A stretch of 64,000 nt of DNA, taken from NCBI RefSeq assembly GCF_024713975.1, contig NC_091104.1:9567580-9631579 (forward strand), given 5' to 3'. This DNA is from Paralichthys olivaceus (Eukaryota > Chordata > Actinopteri > Pleuronectiformes > Paralichthyidae). The position numbers were made by a program, and so were the translations under genes. A model generated the notes under the pieces. It made no database searches. It was not told where the DNA came from and saw only the letters and a program-made list of their open reading frames with translations. Shown here one piece after another: positions 20,901-36,917 of the stretch. Every line of letters starts with the position of its first letter. Position 1 is the first letter of the stretch.

Positions 20901-23900
20901 TGTGCATGCTAACTCATTGACATGGTTCATTAATAGAATAATTAAGTGCACCAGAAATCCTTATTTATTTATTATTTATTTACTCCTGTGCTCTCTCTAC
21001 TCTGAAAACAGTCTAGTACCTGCTCTGCCAGGGTCCCAGGGAGGACATTGTCAGCTCTGCTCTCTTGGTTTGCAGCAATGAAGTCTGGGATATAAATGGA
21101 CGGTCTGGGTTTCATGCGGCTCATGTGTGGTCGCAGCTGCTCTTGTAAAGACCAGTCGAGAACCTGAGCTCGCTCCATTGCACAACCCAGGTCCATAGAG
21201 GAGACATCCCAGCCTGAAAAACACAAACATACTTCAAGTCAAAAAAAAAGTGCTTAACTTAATCTTCACCTGGTGGAGGGGCTCAGATTATCCTGCTGTT
21301 AACACTCGTCCTCTCACATACATACACATTCACCTCTCAGTTTCTGTCTCAGAGGTTAAACCTTGAACAGAAAATCTACAATTGTCCATACCGTCGAAAA
21401 CAATATCATCAGGGTGCACCATGGGTAGGAGGTCACGGAAGGGCACATTGACGTCGCCCTCGAGCCCTGATCCCAGACAAACAGAGGAGGCCTGCAGGAG
21501 GGAGCCAAAGTAATTGGCTTTCTAAAGAATTGAGGAAAAGAGAGGAGAGAAAAGAAGATTATTTTTTACTGGTTATTACAAATAAACCAAATGAAAATGG
21601 CAAAAATGGCAATCACAGGAACCAGGTCATAGAGGTAACAATACATGTCCATATAAAGGGAAATCTCAGAGAGCAGGATCAGTTAAGCTCTTAACACTCG
21701 ACTGAACATGTCAGAATAATCCACTTTTAAGGAGCCTCTACCACTGTATCAGGGGACATACTGGAGGTTTCTCTCTTCACTCACTGGTGTTAGCCTCAGG
21801 TTTTCACATCCTGGTTATAAAGGCTTTATTCACCTCTCAACTTTTTCCCCTCACAAATCACACTTTCAAAAACAATAAATGTGGTGTGCCAGTGATTTGC
21901 ATCTACTTCAACATATGAATGTATTTGAAGTGACCTAGGATCCAGTAGTTACAGGAGGACAAATTCTGCTCATGTTGAGGTTCATCATTTTAATTTGGGT
22001 TATTACTTGAAAAGTTTCACACGCTCTAATGTTCAGAAAACACTGTTCTCATACTGTCCATTGCTGCAGCTTCTCTTTTCAGTCCCTGTCTGTAACTCTT
22101 GGTTTTAGCCCCCCCCCCCATAATGGGAGTCAAATGCGTCACAATTTTCCTGAAGTATCGACCGGACGACGAGGTGTTCTTCAGGAGCAGTGTCATCTGT
22201 TGGAAAGAGGATCTCCCTATACCTCAGACTTTGAGCTTTTTAACTTTGCATTACTTTGATATACACAAAAAAACTTAACATAACACACAAGAGGAAAGAA
22301 AAGCTGAAAAAACATCATATATCTCCTTTAACTCCAGACATCACAAATACTAAGTGACATTGTTCTGTGGATCAGCAGAATGAATGTAAACCAGCAGCTG
22401 ATTCCTTGTCTGTATCTGCGTTGGTGCTGCTCTGCTCACCTTCACTCCAGTCTTAGTCCTCCAGGTGAGACCCTGCTTGTTGGCCAGAACCGCTGCTGTG
22501 ACTGTGGTGCCGTTGTTGCCGCCCCAGCCCACAAGCATCACACCCAGCTGGGGCACACGCCTCTCAGTGCGAAACGTCATCTCAGTGGCGCAGGGGGTCA
22601 CCTGTTTTCCGTATGGAGCAGAGTTAGAGGAAGATTGTAGATGTGCACACATAAATAGAGACTGTGTTGCAATGGGACCACACTGACCTTGACAACAGAA
22701 TGACATGAATACTCTTATTACAACAATATTATGAGAACCTAGAAGTTATTAAATGAGTACCTAATAGTTATCATTACAGTATTACATGAGTACTCAGTAG
22801 TATAATGTTATCACACAAGAACTCAGAAATATATTTTTACATGAACACTCAATTTCTGCATGATTACTCTATAGTAATTACTTCATGGCAATATGAGTAC
22901 TAGTTCTTATGTTATTACATTAGCATTATTAAATAATAATTCTATTCCAGTCTCACGCAATAACTATTATTTAAAAATATAACATGAGTATTTTGTAGTA
23001 ATTACTGCATTGTACTTTGAGTACTGTTTAGTAATTCCTATGATAATAATTAAATACAAGTATAATCTGTTGCCTGATTGCACAGTATTAATTCCTACAT
23101 TATGACATGAATACTATGTGGTCAATCATTACATGAGTACTCAGTTTTACTTCTTACATTATTGCCTGAGTAGTCAGCAGTGGCGGTTTTAGGCCCGGGC
23201 GGCATTTTTTTATGTCATGTGGGGGGCGGCACGAGCACTTGGAAAAAAATATATCATCTGCGCAGCAAAACGGTTTTCTATTTTCTGTCACGTCACAGTG
23301 TGTGGGAAATTGGCAAATTGGCGCCCCCTGCAGGCGCCACTGCTTGCTGAGAAGGTGCATTAGATTTTCTTTAGTATGTTTTCAAATGTGTGTGATGAAG
23401 GATTTTAGAATTTTTATTCTATATTTTATTTGTATATTGTTCATTCCTAATATTTTACATTATTGTTGTTCTCTGCTCTTGTTACATTTTTTTATATATC
23501 TGATTGTATATATTTGCCACTTTTTGTATATAGTGTGTATTTATTTAAGTTCTGATAACTTGCACTGTTTTTGTGGAGAATTGCCTCACGTAGATAGTTA
23601 TAATAAAAAACTAGCTAACTTTTTTTTGGTGGGGGGGGGGTTCGGAGGGGGGCTCGGATGGCGTCTTGCCCGGGGAGTAACCGCCATTGGTTGTCAGTAT
23701 TACTTCATTCATTGTGGCGTGATGAGTACTCAGTATTACTTCATTCATTATGGCGTGATGAGTACACAGTATTACTTCATTCATTGTGGCGTGATGAGTA
23801 CTCAGTATTACTTCAGTCATTATGGCGTGATGAGTACACAGTATTACTTCATTCTGGCCTGAAGAGTACCCAGTATTACATCAATCATTATGGCGTGATG

Positions 23901-24098
23901 AGTACTCAGTATTCATTCCTGATCACTGAGTACTCGTGTGGATAAGAGACAATGGGCCACTATGTGAAGAGTACACTGACTCACCGTCACTTTGTTCCCC
24001 TCTCTGGTCACCGATGAGGTGTGATACTGATACTGAGCCACTATGTGAGTATCTGTGTAGCTCACATTGGGGCTGTTCACATGAATGTTGACCGACAT
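17934..24098 (-). CDS. isyna1: Inositol-3-phosphate synthase 1 (myo-inositol synthase)
   Basis: The cytosolic enzyme converts glucose-6-phosphate to inositol-3-phosphate using NAD, the committed step of inositol synthesis. Ten coding exons join in frame: 23985-24098, 22440-22601, 21392-21521, 21020-21213, 20580-20729, 19798-20013, 19241-19405, 19037-19150, 18253-18470 and 17934-18126. They give 551 residues (human about 558). Motifs seen are GWGGNNG at 63-69 (NAD binding), [17 protein letters not shown] at 274-280, [11 protein letters not shown] at 297-307, [12 protein letters not shown] from 328, and the C-terminal [15 protein letters not shown]. The start [12 protein letters not shown] matches the fish protein as I recall it. 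An acceptor lies a few bases upstream of the ATG, so the gene has a leader exon. No lesion is visible. Confidence 0.98.
20530..20579 (-). other. isyna1 intron junction detail after coding exon 5
   Basis: The donor after coding exon 5 reads GTGAGACC on the minus strand. The intron of about 570 bases that follows, down to 20013, is AT-rich and shows no other feature. Confidence 0.5.
21522..22439 (-). other. isyna1: isyna1 intron between coding exons 2 and 3
   Basis: About 0.9 kb of AT-rich intronic sequence. A short C-run lies near 22110. I see no mobile element that I can define and no extra exon. Confidence 0.5.
22690..23177. repeat. Degenerate minisatellite in isyna1 coding intron 1
   Basis: The phrase ATTACATGAGTACTCAG recurs many times with substitutions and small indels through this stretch. 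It becomes a clean 36-bp array on the far side of the hAT-like element at 23178-23689. It lies between the first and second coding exons of isyna1. Confidence 0.7.
23178..23689. mobile_element. Non-autonomous hAT-like DNA transposon
   Basis: The ends are inverted repeats: CAGTGGCGGTTT on the left, and on the right a sequence whose reverse complement is CAATGGCGGTTA. The flanking octamers are GTAGTCAG (23170-23177) and GTTGTCAG (23690-23697), seven of eight identical, as expected for an 8-bp hAT target duplication that has decayed. The interior of about 510 bp is AT-rich with no transposase frame. The element sits inside the minisatellite and splits it. Confidence 0.75.
23690..23930. repeat. 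36-bp minisatellite array, about 6.5 copies
   Basis: The unit runs TACTCAGTATTACTTCATTC then ATTATGGCGTGATGAG. Successive units alternate TACTCAG/TACACAG starts and ATTATGG/ATTGTGG cores, which suggests a 72-bp dimer as the amplified unit. Because 36 is a multiple of three, open frames run through the array on both strands; they are not genes. Confidence 0.9.
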
Positions 24099-24600
24099 GT
24101 CTGAGGAGTCTGGAAACAAACAGAACACACGTAGATTTCATTCAGACCTCAATGTCTGTCTTTCTGCTGCGTTTCCTGAAAACCCTCCCACCGGCCCCAG
24201 GCTGCCTTCGTCACATGATGAGACACACACACACACACACACACCTTATCTCCCTCATAACTGAAGGGAATAGTTAGCATGCTTGTTATGTCATCAGAAA
24301 TGGAGAAGTCAGTAAATTAATAAAACGCACTTCTGACGTAAAAACACGAACACCGGCTCACCTTCACCCGGAGATGCCTTCACGTGGCGTCGTTAATAAG
24401 TCCAACTGCTTTCTCTCGTTTATGCGATGGGGAATTTCCAGTCTTCGTCTCCTGCTGCTCCGGATAAAAGCCACTGCGCTAAACTCTCCACAGCTCGTGC
24501 GTGGAAGTGATGATCTTCCGCTCGCTTGACGACGTCACCACAGCCAGCCAATCAGAGCGCTCCATCCGTCTTACATAACCTGCGTGAATGACAACCACGT
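24099..24600 (-). promoter_or_regulatory. isyna1 leader exon and promoter
   Basis: An acceptor (TTTCCAG on the minus strand) lies just upstream of the isyna1 ATG. A donor, GAAG followed by GTGAGC, lies at about 24361, so a non-coding exon probably runs from 24362 to about 24480. Upstream are a CRE-like half site (GACGTCA phase, about 24531-24538) and a CCAAT box (CCAATCAG, about 24549). A CA run lies at about 24226-24244 in the leader intron. No TATA box is certain. Confidence 0.55.
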
Positions 24601-24651
24601 CGGTGCCAGTTGTCAGGCTGCAGTTAAACTAATGGTTCCTGCTGCACCAAG

Positions 24652-24897
24652 AGCAGGATCAACACGTCTATGTTCACACTGGATATTAACAACGATGTTA
24701 TCTACATTATCAATAAGTATAATATAAAGTACTGCACTCAGAGCAGGAGCAATACATGCATGTTACGAGAGGATGTTATCTACATTATCTATGAGTATAA
24801 TATAAAGTACTGCAGCAAGAGCAGGAGCAACACATGTATTTTCACAGAGGATGTTAACAACAATGTTATCTACATTATCAATAAGTATAATATAAAG
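24652..24897. repeat. Minisatellite, about three units of 75-87 bp
   Basis: Three consecutive units share AGCAGGAGCAA at the start and GATGTTATCTACATTATC plus AGTATAATATAAAG at the end. They lie in the spacer between isyna1 and pdcd10. A 126-codon open frame through them (24670-25050) simply reflects the repeat. Degenerate copies of the ACATGAGTACTCAG phrase follow to about 25080. Confidence 0.8.
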
Positions 24898-25970
24898 GAA
24901 AATTACATGAGTATTCAGTATTTAACAATACAGTATTACATAAGTATTTGGTTGTTATTACAACAACATGAGTACTTGGAAGTAATAATTCCATATTACA
25001 GGAGTTCTCAGTATAATTATGTAATAACACTGTTACGATGTAGTAATTAACATGTTATTACATATTACTCAGTATTTGTTTCTATGTAATTGCAATGAGT
25101 TAATTGACTTAAACTTTCCATTAATTTAACTAAATCAAAAACAGAGTATTTTCTCTCCCATGCCAAATTTGCAGACCAGCTGCTGGAGGGCTTCATCCAC
25201 GTGGAGCCTGCACTCCTCTCACCCATCAGAGTGACAGAAACCAGACAACTGAACTGACAGTCTGTAAGATGAACTCCACATTCCTCCACAATAAGACAGA
25301 CAAGCCATTGACCTCTTGACATGTGTTCAATGTTAAGGGCAGATATGGGGACTGTGGATATGGATCAGGGGGGAATTACCTTACTCACCACTATTCCGAC
25401 GCAAACGAACACGGCTGCGGAGGACAACAGAAGATATTTAAGGCTAAAAACATGGTGTAGATGATCATGTTTCGAGTTGAATTTGAATGTCCGGGCTTGT
25501 GGACACTTGGATGACACCACAGGAGCAGTGTGAAGGCATGTTGTGTGGTTTTTTTAATGTTTGAAGTAGTGGTTTCGATTTACTTCAATTGATTTGGATT
25601 CGGCTGCAAAGCTCCAAAAGTTTTTTTGCAGACTCGGTCACTTCAGCCACCCCTCCATTGGCAAAGTAGATAATGAGTGAATTTTCATTGTTGGGTCAAC
25701 TATCCCTTTAGATTTTCTCGGTTTCCGGAGTTTGAAGTAATAATTTAAGCGTTTCCAACATCTGACACCCCCCAAACACCTTAAAGTACAAAATGTTGAG
25801 ATATACTAACTATAGCAATCTATTCCAGACCCCAGTATTCATAACTCTGTGCCTGATTATAAAGTGGGAATCTATAGCTTCAGGGTTATAGATTATTCCT
25901 CCCTAAACAATCTGCATTAAAAACAGAATAGAACAGAAACTTGAAAAACACGCAGATATCTCATGTGACG
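24898..25970. other. Spacer between the divergent isyna1 and pdcd10 genes
   Basis: AT-rich, with minisatellite-like debris to about 25080. I can support no exon. It ends at the CpG-rich pdcd10 promoter. Confidence 0.5.
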
Positions 25971-26660
25971 TCACGGTCGCTCGACGCATCCGCCCGCCCT
26001 CTGATTGGAGGGCGTGTGTTCACGTAGCAACGGTCCGGAAGATGTCGCTGAGGCCAGTCCTGAAAAACTTCCGCCTTAAGTTGTAAAGAAAACACGGCAG
26101 CTAAAAGGCGACCGACGGCGGAACCAGCCCGATTAACAAGTCAGGCCACAGGTAGATATGAGTCCACATCTGACACGTGTGCACCGACTCGCACATGTGA
26201 CACGTAGCGGTTCGTTGACGCGCCGCAGATCAACCATCAAGTGCGAATGTACGATTTGCTAATGCTAGCACGTAGGCTACGCTGTTCGCTGCTAGCAGCT
26301 CGCTACCATCGATCAGCTCGGCCACAGGCCTCGGTTGTGAATCTCACACGGTCACATCGAGCTTCGTTTGTCGCGTTTCCCCTCGGATTATCGTCCCGAC
26401 GCTGAATTTTTGATATTCTGTGATTTTAGGATTAACAGAGCTGACTTCAGTTAGCCTCACACGAGCAGCTCGGGAGCTATGCCCAGTTAGCCGAGTAGCT
26501 ACCTGGTGTAGTAGCCTTCCAGTCAGGCAGCCGTCGTGTCTGACACTGTAGCTGACAAACCGTGATGTTATCGTTCATCTCTGACAATAATTCAACTCTT
26601 AATGACACATGTCCACAGCTAGCCGGGAAGCTAAGCTTTAAAGTTAGCTCGCATCTGTGC
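25971..26660 (+). promoter_or_regulatory. CpG-rich promoter and leader exon of pdcd10
   Basis: CpG density rises sharply. An inverted CCAAT box (GATTGG) lies near 26001. A good donor (CCACAG then GTAGAT) at about 26151 marks the end of a probable non-coding first exon. Downstream, to about 26660, are repeated GCTAGC, GTTAGC and AGCTCG-type palindromes like those at the gna11 promoter. Confidence 0.6.
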
Positions 26661-27917
26661 TAAACATCACTTCCCAGTCATGTCCTCCAGCCCCAGACTC
26701 TGACAGTACAACGTAACGTCTTAGAAACAGGAATCGAGCCATTGTTTGTTGTTGTCGTCCTTGTTTTCTTGATGCTCAAACACTTTCACACATGTTGAAG
26801 TAGCTCTAGTCTTGCTGTCAGTCGCCAGGTGATTTATCTGTAACACTGCAGCTGCCGCTCCCTCCTCCAGCTTCAACATGTCACCTCTTCCTGCTGCTTA
26901 CTAAGATACAACCAGAAGTGGATCATTAGATATTTGATCAGAAACTATTGTAATAATGGACTTAAACAAATGTTTCTAGAAGGCTGGCAACAAAACACTA
27001 TCAATAATTGTCGCAATATTATTTTCATCAATAGCGATATAATAAAGGTTAAAAAATATAGATAAAATGCTTTTTTGTTAATTTGTTAAATATTTGGAAA
27101 GTGGTTTTCATTCGCTGGCCATTAAATCAGAAACATACTGATGTGACATTTTTTATCTTGATATATTTTTTTCTCCCAGCCCTAGTTTCTTGGTTCTTGA
27201 ATATAAGGATTGGATGTTTTTCTTTGTTAGATTTATTTCGGGGAAGTTAAGACATTGGTATGTGGGAAATAATAAGAGGCATTTTTCTCTCTTTAAATTT
27301 GTAGAAGAAAACGAATAAAAATACTCTGCAAATGAATATGCAGCACAGATTTATGTTGGAGATTATGTGAATACAGTCGGTATCATAGTTGAGTAGTTTG
27401 TGTTTTATCTGTAAAATGTTATACACGTTCCGATGTCTAAACTCAGGGTATGTGCTGATACCAGGTACTGATTGGATACAGATGCTCTCCTACATTTAAA
27501 ATATTTTACCGGTCTGTGCAGAACTGAGTGGAATCATTTTTATGAATGGTAATGGTAACATGAGTTGAGTGAGGGATGTGCCACCAGCTACAAGTCACAG
27601 TGGCTGAATAATGAACATGAGCAATAAATAGCTGACACACTGAATTGTATAGACACTGACCGGGTGAATGGTATTTGATGTGGATGTGTGATCATGGCCG
27701 TCACCTGAACGACTTCATCATGTCAGGATCAGCACCAATAAATCGATATAGTGTAAGTAAATACTCTGTTAAAAAAATCAATATCAATAGTCTTTCTTTT
27801 TTTTTTTCTTTCCAGGCTCTTGGCGCTCTGGAGCTTTTGTGGTTTTCAGAGTGTGTGTGAGTGAGTGTGAGTGAGTGTATGTGTGAGTGTGTGTGAGCTG
27901 CACTTTCCTCCTCACAG
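26661..27917 (+). other. pdcd10: pdcd10 leader intron with MITE-like debris
   Basis: At 27000-27186 an AT-rich block ends CTCCCAGCCCTAG. On the minus strand this reads as the familiar fish MITE start, GGGCTGGG followed by an ATATCAAGATA-like stretch. Another acceptor-like polypyrimidine tract with CCAG occurs at about 27790-27815 and could give an alternative leader. A GT-rich stretch follows at 27850-27898. Confidence 0.45.
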
Positions 27918-27946
27918 TTTGACCAAGAGCTGCTCCTCCCTGGAGG

Positions 27947-34058
<6,112 letters not shown>

Positions 34059-35061
34059 CTTTCGGAGACCACCAAGTCCCCCCCGTGTCCTGTGGGGAGC
34101 AACTGCTAGAATGGTGGAAGCTTGAAGAGCGCCTGACCCGTATATGTAAATTAGAAAGAGTTGATTTTAGGGTTGGGGGGGTCGATTCCATTGGAGTCGA
34201 GATTCTAGATTCCAGTTCAAGAGACTGAAAAGTGCCATTTATGTTTTCAATGATGATTTTCCAGTCTTGAAGTGGAACTGAATGGGCCCAAAGTCTTGGT
34301 TGATTGATTTTATTTGGACAGTTTTAATTTATAACCCTGGTCTTTGGTTGGGAGTAGGTGAGGCGAGGTGTTTATTAAAGACTAATTACCATTTTTCTAA
34401 TATATTCATGTTGATCATTTTACTTTTAGCTTTTCAGTCATGGCTACACATCAGTACGGGGCGTGTCTCTGTCGTCTAAACTGGTTTTCTCTTCTCGCCT
34501 CCTGTTTGTGTCATTTTGCCCTGGTCTGTATGTGCAGGATTGACAAAATCACCTGAGCGTAGGTGAAATAGCTGCAAGGAAAGGGGAGGAAACGGTGCCG
34601 GACATGTAGGAAGCAGATTCAGATTTAATTTCTCTTTGTTATCAGAAGACAGAAAGCCAAATGACTTCCAGCACAGTGTGCGCCTTACCAAGTCCTGTAA
34701 CATTCCCTCCTCTCAGAGTGTAATGAAGTGGAGCCAGTCCCTGCTGTTGGGGATGTAGAGAGAGAAATGAAAGTTCTGTATTTAACTGATATCTGGTTGC
34801 AAATGTTCAATAAATAGTTTCCAAATGATGATGCTTTTTTAAATGTGTCCGAGTCCAATATGTGTGTTGTGACATCTTTGTTTCTGGTGATGGAAAAGAG
34901 TTTAACTTGTTTTGCCCTTTTATTTCTTCTTTGGCTGAAATAACATGGAAAGAAAACTTTATGATGAAGGAGGGTCTGTTTGGCTGATGTATTGTTCTGC
35001 ATCAGTGTAAGCTAGGTGTAGCTATAGACTGTCAACTGAGTCAGCAGTGCAGTTGTATAAC
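34059..35061 (+). other. pdcd10 3' UTR and downstream spacer
   Basis: The 3' UTR probably ends soon after the AATAAA hexamer at 34809-34814. No further gene-like signal is seen up to the MITE that starts at 35062. Confidence 0.45.
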
Positions 35062-35450
35062 AGACTGTATATAAAGTTGGACTACATGTCTCCACTCCCA
35101 CTTTCCAGAAATCAAGCCAAAATATCTCGGATGCTATCGCTGCCATTTTGCTCATTTGAAGCTTCAGTCTCTGCTGTTAATCGTGACTTTTCCCCTCATT
35201 ATTATAGCATCATTAAAAGATTGAAACCAAACGTACTGGTAAATGAAACTCTTGAACATACATCGGTGTGATAAGAATCACCCAAAACTGACAAACCATC
35301 TTTGAGAAGTGTTCTGTCACTTTCTAATTTGGCTCACGTCACATCCATTAACATGGAGGAGGTGGGATTTATGACGCCAGCCAACAGGTGATGTCCGTAA
35401 CGCTTTGGCTTTTGGGGATATGCCATGTCGCCAGTGTTTATTTACAGTCT
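35062..35450. mobile_element. MITE with AGACTGTA-type inverted ends
   Basis: The left end AGACTGTATATAAA pairs with the right end, whose reverse complement is AGACTGTAAATAAA. The interior includes TACATGTCTCCACTCCCA and AACATGGAGGAGGTGGG, phrases I recall from a widespread fish repeat. It has no coding capacity. A partial relative lies at about 44695-44890. Confidence 0.7.
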
Positions 35451-36660
35451 AAATGATACAACTCTGGAATCACAATGGACAGCTGCATTCTTCCTGTCAA
35501 GATGACCTAGAATGACCTACAGTGCAAATCCAGTTGTATTGTGTATCCTCGGGGTGCGGGGATCTCTAGTCCTTCCAATGCCACTTGAAGTCTTTAGACC
35601 TGGCCAACTCCAACTTAGGTTGAATCACTCAAGGCAATCCTATCAGATTTCATGCAGCCCCTCTGCAGCGACGGCTTCCATTCGCAAGAAAAGAGAATCT
35701 TGAGATTAGATTTAGATTAGATGAACTTTATTGATCCCAGTTGGGAAATTGTAGTCTCACAGCAGTAGTTCAACATTCACAGAGAGTAAGACACAAAAGA
35801 CAAGATGCAAAATTAGGGTTATGGTTAGACATGACTAAATATAACTGTGGTAAAATGGGTATGAATAAATTATGAGCAAAATAAATAAATAAATGACAGT
35901 TATTACAGCAGTAATTACTATTAAGTACTATCAGAATTTGACCCGACACCGATCAGGCTCAATAGTTGAAAAAATGCTTAAAAGTGATATTGACTCTGAC
36001 CTGGTAAAATATTGAAACCTGAGTAGTTTTCAGATTATCTTTTGTGAAGACTTCATGTTATCTCTAAGATCAGACACTTAACACACCAGGTCATTTCCCT
36101 GAAGATCCTTGTCAGCTGTTTTAACGGTTTGTTTCTGTAGAGCACTGAGCCAATATCATTTCCACCTGTCCCTGGAAACAATGCAGCCGCAAAACAAGAA
36201 GTTAACAATTGACTAAAAGGGAACAGAAATCATTGTGCTATTGTTATTCATTCACGTTTCCCGCTGCCGCCGCCGCTGCTGCTGCTGCTGGTCTGATGAA
36301 GAACCCAAACATTTTTCACACTCAGACTCACTTACATCTGAGACATGATAAAAAATGGCCAGAGCCTGATATTTTGCATTTGCAAACATGAAAGTATTGA
36401 TATGTGTGTATGTATGTACTGTTTATATGTATATATACAGTTTATGTGTGTATGCATGTGTGTTTGTGCATAATCTAAGTGTTTTGGCAACCTTGTCTTG
36501 TATGTTGGCAGTTCAGATACATTACAAAACTGCCCTATCTCACAATGTTGGGTTGTTTCCTGACCAATATCACATCCTTCATGTTTAGTGCTAATCTGTC
36601 CTGTGGTTTTTGTATAATCCTGCTAAACAGCAGGCAGACAAACAAACACAGATAAGAGAT
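35451..36660. other. Spacer between pdcd10 and GT92 copy A
   Basis: It contains the LINE-tail-like piece at 35705-35900 and a GCC/GCT triplet repeat at about 36259-36290. It also has a TGTATG-rich stretch near 36400-36470. No exon can be supported. Confidence 0.45.
35705..35900 (-). repeat. LINE 3'-tail-like fragment
   Basis: The phrase GATGAACTTTATTGATCCCA followed by GTTGGGAAATTG is the reverse complement of a common fish retrotransposon 3' end. Related tails, in either orientation, lie at about 50005-50066, 51430-51470 and 56526-56590. No reverse transcriptase is attached. Confidence 0.55.
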
Positions 36661-36917
36661 AATAAAATAAACTTAATGATGCTTCAGCACTTCTACCTTA
36701 TTTATCCTGTCGTCCAGAAACTTGTACAGTGTTGAATCTGATGACTGACTTTCATTATTTACAGCAGTTACTCCCCATGAGGATAAACTTTGGTGATCCC
36801 TTAAATCCTTTGAGGACAGCATTAAGACGAGAAAAGCTCTGTGTCTATGAAATACATTTACAATTTTGATAAGCAAAAGCATGTTTCCCCCAGAGACAAA
36901 AGCAAAAATTCCATCCA

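Noticed and set aside
23212-23862. 216-codon plus-strand frame with repeated [12 protein letters not shown]-type units
   Set aside because: It spans the hAT-like element and the 36-bp array. The repeats are in frame only because 36 is divisible by three, and the frame lies in an isyna1 intron on the opposite strand.
23690-23930. Regular repeats resembling a CRISPR array
   Set aside because: Units are directly adjacent with no unique spacers, and the genome is vertebrate. It is a minisatellite.
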